Assembly (NCBI GenBank): GCA_006176705.1 | Contig: QRFJ01006106.1 | Coordinates: 1 to 64,000 of the forward strand | DNA from: Cocos nucifera | Taxonomy: Eukaryota; Streptophyta; Magnoliopsida; Arecales; Arecaceae | DNA: 64,000 bases | Direction: 5' to 3' | Part shown: piece by piece, positions 1-10,716 of the stretch | How the letters are laid out: the number at the start of each line of letters is the position of its first letter | How positions within the stretch are numbered: position 1 is the first letter of the stretch | Notes under the pieces: model-generated | Told to the model about the DNA's origin: nothing | The model's input: only the letters and a program-made list of their open reading frames with translations | The model's database searches: none | Program-made: the position numbers and the translations under genes

Positions 1-2001
1 CTCTACCGGTATCCACTCGGTTGGATCTGGAGATCCTCTTCTTCTCTATCACCCTCCAAAAATTAGATCTGGATCTGATCTGGAGGATCTTCAAAACTCT
101 TTTGAAGATCTGCAGTCGTCCTTTGCAGCAGTGCAGCCTTCTTGCTTTTGATCGCCTTTCTTTGATCTGAATCGCACCAACCAAAGTCCAAAACTCCTTT
201 TGGACGTGGAGAGCAAGGGAGAAGGTGGTTTGGCATGGAGAAGGAGGGGAGAGGCAGCCTTGGGGCATGGGAAATTCTGATTCAATCATCTCATAATTGA
301 GTTGGGCGCAGGGTCTTATTTATAGACTAACTTGTGATCCAACTCCTCTTCTTCCCAACCAATCACAACCCTTTGTGAAATCAGATCTAAATCTGATTGG
401 TGGGAATAGAGTCCCCTGGATTCCTCCTTAGAGGGCGCCTAAGACCAGTCAAAGTTGGTTCTTAGAAGAACTCTAATTGGAATCCAAAAAGGAGATGGAG
501 TCCTTGTCCAACAAGGACTCCTAGGCGCCTCCAACTTGGGCACACGCCAAGGGTGGCGTGCGCCCTTCTCCTTGCCAGGTTCTGGCAGGGGACAGGCCCC
601 CACCAGCTCTCCAATAGGTGCATGACATGTGGTCAAAAGTCAAAGGTCAATGGTCAACGTTTGACCAGTCAAAGGTAGACTTTTGACCAAAGTCAAAGAA
701 CAAGAAATGGCAGGTGACCAAAAATGGCAGGTAATGTCTTACAAAATAAGACAACCTTTTCTGACTTGGACAACCTCCAGTCAGACCATATGAAGGCCTC
801 TGATTGAGCACAAACTCCTTTGGCTCAGTCAGGACAACTTATTTATGATAGTAAAAGAAGAACGTTAGGTTCAATCGAGTGCTAGCACGATTTCCTTGAA
901 CCTAATTGAATCTCATTCAGATCAATTGAACTAGATCAGTTCAATTGATGATCACCAGATTCAAACCCTTGTTTGTGTGACCCAGTTAGGTTCAGTTCTG
1001 TATGGTAATGGGATATGTCATGATCTCTATCATCGACATCATCGAAACTCCTTTCGATGGATCAGAACTCTTCTGATTCGAACAGCTAGAATGATCGATC
1101 ATCTAAATCATTCTAATTGCTCCCAAAATCCACCAGTGACACCTAGCAGTATATGGTGGCAACCCATCAGAGCTGAATGCGAACCTCTTGGTGCAGCTAC
1201 CTGTGTGATTAAGTTCTTCTATCTTGAGCCCCGATCAGATTAGGGTTAAGGTGAACTCGTCAAACCCTAGTCTTCTGTCATATGATGTAATCATTCGATT
1301 CGAGTCCAATGTGAAAATCTAAATAGAAACTCTTTCTATTATTTCACTCTACCATGGCCATGGACTTCTTGGACTTGATTCTCATGATTATCATAGGGCT
1401 GCTCCTCTACCACCGAGGTAGATAGATTCCATCTTGATGCAATCCAGTTCCTACAATGAACATGCTATAGCCAACATACACCTCAGGGTTCCATATGGCT
1501 AGGAGACCGAGTAATGGTGTAGTCAAACTATAACACCCTCAAGGTGAACTGCCGATGCACCTCAGGTCAAAGAACCAGACACACTACTGCAGCATCGAGT
1601 CAGTCATTGACGAGAAGGTAGACTCCCTAATGACTACTCGAGGTGGTCACGCTCAGTGCCCTCGTTCTCTAACGAGTACCTGTACTCTCGCTCCGGTGTC
1701 TCCACACCGTAGACTCAAGACTCATCTACTAAAGAGAAGCGATTGTACACCAACCTTTCGGATCAATCACATCGGGAGCATTTTATGAGTTAATAATGAA
1801 TATTCATGTCTTAAATTTTCAACTCTTGAAAATATGAATTATCATTACCATTAACTCAAAGGATGTATCACAGACACTAAATACACATATGTGATAGAAA
1901 ATAACCCATTTTATTCATTATAGTCAAAATTATAATTTTGCCCCTAGAAGTCTATTACAAGTGTCAGCCAATTCTAGCTTCTAGGGCACATATATCTAAC
2001 A
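1..2001 (-). repeat. LTR of D-type Ty1/copia, minus orientation, left end outside the window
   Basis: Read on the minus strand this matches the copia D LTR at 38002. Its terminus is CTAACA on the plus strand at 1996-2001, the complement of the TGTTAG LTR start. The first 18 bases match D at about 39949-39966 on the opposite strand, so roughly 250 bp of LTR lie outside the window. The first kilobase of the LTR (window about 880-2001) is clearly D-like, but the centre (about 100-880) is unrelated to D and instead matches 63491-64000. The LTR sits inside the 5' LTR of copia A; ATAAT at 2002-2006 is the likely target duplication. Whether this is a solo LTR or one end of a full element cannot be told here. 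Confidence 0.88.
1787..1857. repeat. Long imperfect hairpin in D-type LTR
   Basis: The arms begin GAGTTAAT and end ATTAACTC, with TTGAAAATATGAATT pairing to a partner near the centre. The same hairpin lies at 38146-38216 and 51716-51786, always about 145-215 bp from the LTR start. Confidence 0.65.
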
Positions 2002-2139
2002 ATAATCATGTAATAGAATCTTAGATCTAGGGGTTCTCTGATCATTACAAAATATAGTTTGATTTATTTTATTCTTTCGCTACCTGATCTTGAAAAAGTT
2101 TCATGATCTAGCCCTGAAATCCTAGATTTGGTTCCTTCA
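2002..2139 (+). repeat. 3' tail of the 5' LTR of copia A
   Basis: This matches the end of the A 3' LTR at about 30651-30788, including the stretch around AGATCTAGGGGTTCTCTGAT, and ends in CCTTCA. The rest of the 5' LTR lies beyond the minus-strand LTR inserted at 2001. Confidence 0.85.
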
Positions 2140-2442
2140 ATTGGTATCAGAGCTTAGGTTTATTATTATAAAATTATATATGCATATTTACATTATTTCT
2201 TAGATTAGATCTAATTTATAATCTGATTATTAATTCTAAAATTAAAAATCATGATCACATGAGCCGATTATAAGGTTATCGTACTATAAGGTTTATCCTT
2301 TACAGTGGAGAGGTTATCCTAGTTCGTATAAATCTATTTTTTATTATAAATTTTTAGATTTAATATAATTTTATTTGTAATTTATTAAATTTAAAAAAAA
2401 TTTAAATCTAAAAACAAGTTTTAGATTGCATGGACTGATTAT
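2140..2442 (+). other. Primer-binding site and first leader segment of copia A
   Basis: ATTGGTATCAGAGCTTAGG starts at 2140, directly after the LTR end. This is the usual plant copia primer site complementary to the initiator tRNA-Met 3' end. A leader motif around 2266-2330 (AAGG-TTTAT-CCTT hairpin, then ACAGTGGAGAGG) recurs at 13498. Copia B interrupts the leader at 2443. Confidence 0.85.
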
Positions 2443-3283
2443 TGTTGGGAATATATCCTAAAGTCAATCATCAGCCTGTTGATGGTTGGACTATACATTT
2501 ATAATTGTATATGAATCATAAATTAATAAAAGTTATTTTGGCATTTTTTATCATAAAATCTGTTGTCTTCTAATAAACTCCTATGTTGTGATGAAGTCCT
2601 AAGGACTATCTAAATTCGACAAAGGAGGATTTGTCATTTAGTACTTAAATTATTCACGACCAAAAGATACGTTGTTACTTAGGACGACAACGTTTATCGA
2701 GTATAGGTCATTGTGTGTCGTATAGGTTGCTTGTCCTCGTAACCAAGGAATGTTGAGACACTGGTATGGCATGCAAGTAAGATGTATGGGTACATCTGCA
2801 TTGAACGTGACTAACTCCGAAGCTTTCCTTCTATCAAGATTAGCCCCGAAGAATATGGGTACAAGTATCCCTTAGACTTGAGACCACCACGGTGACTTGC
2901 AAGCAACTTGCTATACTTAGGTACCGAACAACCTAAATTTCTAATTCAGTGATGGAAGGCTACTGGGTGCAGTCAAGTCCTTGGCTAGTCGGCGTGTGAG
3001 TCAAGATGAGATTGATCCCTCCAAGTGTTAGAGCAAGTGCATGGCTGTATTTCAATTTAGCAAATCCTCGATCGAGATAGTCCATATGATAGATGCTAAA
3101 TTTTGAAATACAATGTGGATGAATTATAGGGTTGACAGTAAATCCTATATCATCCTTTTAAGCATCATAATTAAGGGGATGAATTATATGGTAACCATAT
3201 TCCATAGGTTCGTCATTGTTGCGTTGCGACTTTTCGATCTTTTCGGACGTTGGGTACCATTGCTAGATGGTCATATCGATTGG

Positions 3284-3292
3284 TATAAAAAA
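3284..3292 (+). promoter_or_regulatory. Possible TATA box, copia B 5' LTR
   Basis: TATAAAAAA precedes a block (TATGCTACCAGCTTAGG) shared with LTRs A and C. The 3' LTR copy has lost it (TACAAAA near 11548). No transcript start can be shown from sequence. Confidence 0.35.
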
Positions 3293-3398
3293 TTGATTCT
3301 TATGCTACCAGCTTAGGATTCAAACCTATAGGATTACATATATAAGGAGTTCCTACCTGATCTGATGGCTAATCATGAGTCTTGATGACCTAGGACAC

Positions 3399-3603
3399 TA
3401 TGGTCAAGAGTCCCACTGGACTAGGACTCTATGACTAAGAGTCCCACTAGAATGGGACTCTGAGTCCTACTCATCTAGGACTCTTTGATCAGGAGTTTCA
3501 TTGGTCTAGGGCTCTAAGATCACAAGTTCTATTTGTTTGGGACACTGTGTTCAAGAGTTCCATTGGATTAGGACTCTTCAGGAGTTTCATATTGATGGGA
3601 CTC
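3399..3603 (+). repeat. Tandem array of about 31 bp units in copia B 5' LTR
   Basis: Units have the form AAGAGTCCCACTGGACTAGG followed by ACTC; some are shortened to 23 bp. The matching array in the 3' LTR (11672-11845) is exactly 31 bp shorter. Confidence 0.8.
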
Positions 3604-5245
3604 TGTTGCCCGATAACCCATCCGATTTGGACTCAGATATTTTTAGAAGATTAATCAATAATTCAATTGCTGATTAGCTCAATTTGATTGAGCGATGAGG
3701 ATTCGATCAAGTCTGATTGAATTTGATTCGATTGGGTTTGACCGGATCAGGTCATGAGATGTCCTAATCGCTATAGGAGTTTTAACCCTAATTTGATCAG
3801 GATCTAGATCTAATTAATTTCCAATTTGACTAAAATTTTATTAGATTAGGCTAAGCCTAATTTGGTTGGGTTTAACCTAGCCTAATTAGATCTAGATTAA
3901 TTGGTTTGGTTGAAACCAATTAGGACCAAATCAAATGAAGTTTGAATTCAAACTCTCCCATACTCCCACCATTTTTGACTTTTCCACTCTTGTTCCATGC
4001 CCAAAAATTTCGTACGTAACTTTTCTCTCACTTAGAAGTTTTCTGCACCCCCTCTCTTATCTACTTTTGATCTGGTCCAAGGGTTGGATCGGTTCAAAGT
4101 AACTTAAGTTTTGAATTCAACCCAGTTTATTGGAGGTTGGAACCAATCCAACCTTATCTTCTTCCCATGCCCTTTCTTTTGTTTGTCAAACATTTTTGGA
4201 GAAATAAAAATATGCACATGTAGAAGGAGAGTCCTTCTGTATGTTAAATACATGGGAGGATGTGTTGGATAAAGATAAGAGGCTCATTTGATTTTTGAAA
4301 TCAAGTGAGTGGTTAAAACCTCCCAACCACTCAACCCTTATCTTTTTCCATGCACTTTTCCCATGGTATTCACATCAATAAACTATGAGAATTTTTGTGC
4401 ATGCATAAGATAAGGTTAGCATTGTGTGGTAAAAATTTTTGAGTGATTAGGCATTAGTTTTGGGCAAAAAAATCTTGGAGTGAAGGTGAGCAGGGTCCTA
4501 TGGCACTTAACTTTTCCCTCATGCCTCTCTTCTCTTCTAATTTTCACCACTAAGGATATGCAATTTTTAGATATGATCTAAATAGGATTTATAGATCTAA
4601 AAGTCATCTTTTTACAAAAACTTGTTTCATAGAGAAACTCCACACAGATAGGGCATGATAGGATTTTTAGTGTGTCAGGGTTTTTGGGCCGAGTGAATCC
4701 CTAGTTTTGGGAATCTAGGTTCGGGTGGAGAGATCGAGTGCTGTGAGCATCGGATCACCTCCAAATTTGAAACACCTCTTCATCATCCTCCAATATTTGT
4801 GTTCTAATTTTTTGGAGTATCTAAAAAATTAGAACATATATGATTGATTTGATCGATCATGATCAGCCATTGAAGGCCCCGATGAGGAGCTAGCACTCTG
4901 GTGGAGCTGGTCGGGACCAAAAGCTCCGTGTGGACCATCCATAGAGGCTAGATGAGTGTGCAGCTATAATGTAACACCATAGCTTCTTTTGGTGAATTTG
5001 GATCATGGAGATCAGCTACCTACAAAAAAGTATCTAGTTTTGAACTCATATCGATCACCAGATTTGATTTGCTAATTGAATGCATTTTATTTTTCTATAA
5101 CATATTGGCAAGTTTAGATCCTGAGTAGAGTATATTTGATATGATCAATGCATGCATAGTATTAATTTTAGATTAATACTTTTGCTGCTATTTTATTCAA
5201 AAAAGTTTCAAAAATGCATGCTTAAATCCTACGGGATTTCCTTCA

Positions 5246-5263
5246 AATGGTATTAGAGCAGGT
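5246..5263 (+). promoter_or_regulatory. Primer-binding site of copia B
   Basis: AATGGTATTAGAGCAGG directly follows the LTR. It differs by one C-to-T change from the consensus TGGTATCAGAGC that pairs with initiator tRNA-Met. Confidence 0.88.
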
Positions 5264-6738
5264 TTGCTAAACATGATATGCTTGCATATTTTAGATTGAT
5301 TATTTAGATATGATCTAAATATGAATCTAATAATCTAATTTGTGATCATGAATGCATAATTAGATAAAGTTTGATTCATGGTTTAGTATTATGTAGGGTA
5401 CATAGTTTTAGATTAAACCCTACAACTAGTATTGTTTATGAATTGAGCTAATTCAATTTTAAAGTGAGTCGACTCAATTGGTGAATAATACTAAGTTGTA
5501 AAAAACTTTTAAAAATTTTAAAAATATTTTTAAAATGCCAAACCCTAACCCACAGCCCATAAACTTAATTAAATATTAAGTATAATGATTTAGTGTCTAG
5601 AATTATGAATTAAGATTCTAAGTCATTAGTCATAAAATGTGGATTATTGGGTTTGTTGAATTAGGTCCATAAATTGGGTTAGACCTAAGGTTAGTTAAAG
5701 AGTGGACTAAATTAGAGTAATTGATCAAATCTAATTAAATATTAATTTAGATTAGATCAAGGACTATATAGACTTAATTACAATAGTTGTAGTTGGTCAA
5801 GTTCATGCCTTTAACGAGGACCAAATGGACTTGATTCATGGCTATGCGATCGAATCCAAAATTACTAGGTTGGTCAAATTAAAACTAATAAATCAGATGG
5901 TGTCTAAGTTTGATCAGTGGTTTTTAATTGAAAGCTACTCCCACTGATTCAATCTTTGATGAGTTAATGGCATATCCCTTCCACTGATCTCACTTACCTG
6001 GCCATCCTGATGAGTTAGATTTTGATTAGATCACTTAATAATTCGAGCTCACCCATGTCAATTACGTAAATCAGTCTGACTGATTTAGGTGCTCCTAATT
6101 CCTGCTTAGATTAGATCCTTTTTATCTGAATTAGTGAAGTCAGAGGGAGGATCAAAATTGGCTCGCTTTTCTTAAATATCTTAACTAAATTCTCTAAAAT
6201 TATTAGATCCTTAAAAATGAAATAGTTATATAGATAACTAAATCATAGCCTCCCATTAAGTTGAGTGATAATAGGTTCATTATTGACTAATGAAATTATC
6301 ATTCATAAAATGATGATTTGGTTAAGTCTTTCTGATGGTGGTTAGGTTGGCCGACCAAAGTTGGGCCTGATCATTTATTGGTTAGATAAGACCAAATGTG
6401 GTCATGTTAATGGTTGGACCTAACCAGACTTTTTCAGTGGAGGCCAAAGCCTACTGATTAGGTCTCCGAAGCAAAATTGATATTACTAAAAATTGTTTAG
6501 AGAAGCAATTGCTTTTGAACCTACCCATAGGTGCGCATGAGTTGACCAACCAAAGTTGGGCTCGTGTGTAGTCTTTGTGGATTCTAGTACCTACTAAGGA
6601 ATTAAAGTAATTTCTCGAATTGGAGGTAGAGGCTACCAATTTGTATAAAATAGTGGGAGAATCTTTAGACTAAAGTCCAAGTCTTTAGGATAATTGATTC
6701 ATATACTAATTAGATTTGATTTTCCTTATTATGCAAAA
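5264..6738 (+). other. Untranslated leader of copia B
   Basis: About 1.5 kb without a coding signal separates primer site and gag. It holds a hairpin at 5392-5424 (TGTAGGGT paired with ACCCTACA). A segment near 5930-6000 (TTTTTAATTG, then CTCACTTACCTGGCC) is shared with leaders A, C and D. A long-range stem joins 6339-6347 and 6418-6426 (TGGTTAGGT with ACCTAACCA). A block at 6621-6665 just before gag is shared with A and C. Confidence 0.8.
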
Positions 6739-7578
6739 ATGGGTACTAACATGTCGCTCTGATCATTGTTAGATAATGATAAATTAATGAAACCCAACTA
6801 CGATAGCTAGTATCATAAGTTGAAAATTGTCCTGGAGCATGAGTAGATCTTTTATGTCCTAATAGATCTTGCACATGAGGAGCCAGCCCCAAATAGTAGG
6901 GGAGCGGTCTGGGATACTTATCAAAAGTGGCTCAAAGACCACACCACCATTCGGTGTATAATGCTGGTGGCAATGAAAGATGAGTTTAGCCATAGGTTTG
7001 AAAATGCCCAACCACAGAAGATGCTTCAAATGTTGAATGACTCCTTTGACATGCCTGACAACATTGAAAGGCACAAAATAAGTTGTGCTATTTTCAACAC
7101 TCAGATGAGGGATAGGACCTCAGTCATCGATCATGTATTGTACATGATCGAGATGATTGAGCACCTTAGCAAGCTGGGCTTTCTCCTACACGAGCAGCTC
7201 GATAAGGATGCGATCCTTAATTCCTTGCCCAAGTCCTTCCTCCCCTTCCTAACTCATTTCAGAATGACAAAGCCTACAGTTAACTACCATGAATTGTTGG
7301 GGTTGCTGCAAAACTTTGAGACGGATCACCAACTCTACAAGGAGATGGTGAATGTAGTGGGATGGTCTTCTTCTGGTCGTCGACTCTTTAAGAAAGGAAA
7401 GAAGAATAAGAAGAAGAAGAATAAGAAGGTGCAGCCAAACACCAGGACGACTGCACAGGGTTGGACCAAGAAGCGCAAGCCTGACTAGAGCCAGGCAGAG
7501 TGCTTCTTCTGCAAGAAGCAGGAGCATTGGAAGAGGAACTGTCCTCTATACATTGCCTCCCTAGACTCAAACCGATCG
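6739..7578 (+). pseudogene. gag: Copia B gag, degraded
   Basis: The capsid-type gag of a Ty1/copia element would form the virus-like particle. The frame opens at the ATG at 6739 and is closed early by a TGA and further TAGs; the longest open piece starts at 6961. The N-terminal pattern KLMKPNYDS is typical of copia gag, the middle is UBN2-like (AMKDEFSHRFE), and after a lysine-rich stretch a zinc knuckle of form CX2CX4HX4C lies at 7501-7542 (CFFCKKQEHWKRNC). The first two cysteines, the histidine and the last cysteine are present. Gag and pol share one frame up to about 8391. Confidence 0.85.
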
Positions 7579-10500
7579 ATGAAGAAGCAAGTGGTTGCTA
7601 GGCAAGGTAATTATATAATAACATCTTGCAATTTTTTCTTATTTGATTCTATTGTCTGGGTATTAGATACCGAAAGCTCTTATCATATTTGTAATTTTAT
7701 GCAAGGCTTGCAGGCCAATAGGAGATTTGATCAAAGCGAGAGGTTCCTAAATGTTGGAGATGGAAGACAAGTTTGAATTTTAGCTTTAGGAATAATGAAC
7801 CTTGTAATCAATTTAAATAAAGTTATTCTTAATGAATGTCATTATTGTCCAACTTTCATGTTGAATGTCATTTCTATAGGCCTTTCGGCCATGAATGATT
7901 TTAAAATATCAATAAAAGAAAAATTTTGTAATGTCATTTTGAATGGTGTTACAATTTTGATTGGGTAATTGAATAACAAAATTTATTTACTTTCTATGCC
8001 TGTTAACATGGTTCAATCCTTCGATAAACATCCTAGAATTAGTGATGTATTTGATGTCTACCTTTGGCACTATAGACTAGGTCATATTAGCAAGAATTTT
8101 ATTAATAGGATAGCTCAAGAAGGAATTCTTGAGGTTAGTGATTGTGAATCACTTTCGACCTGTGAGTCTTATTCTCTTGGTAAGATCATCAAGTCATCTT
8201 TTATTGAAAAAGATGATCAAGCCACTGAACTCCTGAGTCTAGTACAATCAAGTGTATGTGGACCCATAAGCTCAAGTGCCAGAGGTGGATATTTCTACTT
8301 CATAACCTTCATAGACGATCTATCGAGGTATGGGTACGTCTATTTAATGAAGCATAAGTCGGAGTCGTTTGAAATATTCAAACTATTTTGAAATGAGAAA
8401 AACAAACTAGGAAGAGTATTAAAACTCTTCGGTCTGATCGAGGGGGTGAGTATCTTTCCAATGAGTTTCTAACATATCTTGGAAAGAATGAAATTCTCTT
8501 TCAATGGACTCCTCCTAGAACACCACAACATAATGGTGTGTCTAAAAGAAGAAATCGGATCCTGTTGGATATGGTTCGATCCATAATGGATTTTGCTAGT
8601 TTGTCGATCTTTCTATGGAGATATGCGCTCGAGTCAGTTTGTTACATTCTAAATAGGGTTCTGAATAAATCTATTAATAAAACACCATATGAGATATGGA
8701 CAGGGCGTAAGCTAGTGCTTTCACACCTTAGGATTTAGGGGTGTCCATCTTACGTCAAATGTTTGATGACAGACAAGCTTAGACCTAGGTTTGATAAGTG
8801 TAGTTTCATAGGTTACCCAAAAGAAATCAAAGGATACTACTTCTACCTTACTGATGAGCAAAAAATGTTTGTCAGCCTTAAGGCAGTCTTTTTAAAAAAG
8901 AAGTTCCTTGTTAAAGGAACTAATGCCTCTAATGTCAAACTTGATGAAGTACGATAGGTGGAAGAATAGACACAAGTTGTAAAACCTGAGCTGGATCTGA
9001 TTAGATCAGACCCAGAATCCATTATAGATGCATCCTTAAGGCGATCTGGTAGATTACCACGTCAACCAAATGGATACTATGGTTTTCTAGTTTGGGATAG
9101 GGATCCTATCGAACTCAATGAGAACGATCAAGACCCGATCACCTATATGGATGCAATGTAGAGACCCGACTCCGAAAATGGCTTGAGGCCTTGAAATCCA
9201 AAATCGAATCCATGAAGGTCAATGATATATGCACATTGGTTGACCCACCCGAAGGGGTAAAACCCATAGGGTGTAAGTGGGTCTTCAAAAGAAAAAGGAG
9301 CATAGATGAAAAGGTGGAGACCTATACAGCCTGTCTGGTTGCCAAGTGGTATCATCAACGTTATGGTATTGACTATGATGGAACATTTTTTCCTATGGCA
9401 ATGCTCAAATCCATTCAGATTATGCTTGCTATCACTATCCATTTAGATTATGAAATCTAGCAGATGGATGTAAAAATGACTTTTCTAAATGGAGAGCTGG
9501 ATGAAGAGGTGTATATGATACAGCCTAAAGGATTCACATCCATAGATGAGTCTAAGGTGTGTAAGCTTCAAAGATCCATTTACAGACTGAAGTAGGCATC
9601 TTGAAGCAGGAATATATGATTTGATAAAATAATCAAAATGTATGACTTCGTTAAGAATGAAGAGGAGCCCTACTTATACAAATGGGCTAATGGTTCAGCA
9701 ATAGTATTTCTAGTATTGTATGTGGATGACATTTTCTTAATCGAAAATGATGTCCCTATATTATAAGAAATAAAGATTTGGTTGTCGTCACAGTTCTCCA
9801 TGAAAGATCTGGGAGAAGCTTCCTACATCCTAGGGATAAAGATTTATAGAGATAGATCTAAAAGGTTGCTTGGATTGTCCCAGTCTACATACATTGACAC
9901 TGTGCTGAAATGATTCAGCATAGAGAATTCCAAGAAAGGCTATCTACCGATAGACCATGAAATTTCTTTTTCAAAGAGGGATTGTCTGACAATACCTCTA
10001 GAAAGAGAGCATATGAGTAGAATATCATATGCTTCGATAGATTCTATCATGTACGGCATGATATGTACATGACCAGATGTGGCATACTCACTAGGGGTAG
10101 TGAGTAGATACCAATCTGATTCAGGAGAGAACCACTGAAAGATTGTTAAAATCATCTTGAAGTATTTAAGAAATACCATGGATCGGTGGCTTGTATATGG
10201 TGAATCGAACTTGAAATTGATGGGATTCATAGACTCTAGTTTTCAGTCTGATCATGATGATAGCAAGAGTGTGTTGGGATATATATTCACCCTTAATGGT
10301 GGGGCCATTTGCTGGAAGAGTTCCAAGCAACACACTGTAGTCGATTTAGTTTGTAAGGCAGAGTATGTCGCTACATCAGATACTACCAAAGAAGCGGTGT
10401 GGCTGAAAAAATTCATCACTAAGCTTGAAGTAGCACCCTTTCTTGATGGTCCAGTTCTGCTCTATTAAAATAGCTCTAGGGCCATTGCTTAGGCAAAGAA

Positions 10501-10702
10501 ACCTAAGGCACACCACCAGATGAAGCATATTCTGCATCGCTTCTACCTTATCCAAGAAATTATGGATCGAGGTGATGTTGACCTTCAAAAGATCGATGGA
10601 AAGGAGAACCTAGCCAACCCATTCACTAAAGCTATTGCGATGAAGGAGTTCAACGACTTTAAGTCGATGATAGGTATTAGATACTGCACCAATTGGCTTT
10701 AG
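7579..10702 (+). pseudogene. pol: Copia B pol: protease, integrase, RT, RNase H
   Basis: Order is that of Ty1/copia: protease (WVLDTESS at 7657, where the catalytic D-T-G has become D-T-E), GAG-pre-integrase (YLWHYRLGHI near 8063), integrase core (FIDDLSRYGYVYL), RT (WVFKRKR; LYVDDI with YVDD at 9719-9730), then RNase H (KHILHRFYLI; ENLANPFTKA). The frame shifts near 8391 and again between 8957 and 9190, and in-frame stops occur in every domain. RT still has its YVDD catalytic motif. The stop at about 10702 is followed closely by the purine tract and 3' LTR. Confidence 0.92.
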
Positions 10703-10716
10703 TCCAAGTGGAAGAT
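10703..10716 (+). promoter_or_regulatory. Polypurine tract of copia B
   Basis: CCAAGTGGAAGAT lies directly before the 3' LTR. AAGTGRAAG-type tracts sit at the same place in A, C and D. Confidence 0.7.

Larger units (their letters stand above)
2443..5245 (+). repeat. 5' LTR of copia B
   Basis: The LTR runs from TGTTGGGA to CCTTCA and is followed by the primer site. It contains a tandem array of 31 bp units (3399-3603), a possible TATA box (TATAAAAAA at 3284-3292) and, near 4929-4966, the TAGAGGC...GTGCAGCT block also seen in LTRs of A, C and D. Confidence 0.93.

Noticed and set aside
91..636. Two short minus-strand ORFs at the left end
   Set aside because: They lie inside an LTR and have no recognisable product or conserved counterpart.
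7249..7570. Leucine-rich minus-strand ORFs resembling membrane proteins
   Set aside because: They are shadows of the lysine-rich end of copia B gag; AAG-rich codons read as CTT leucines on the other strand.
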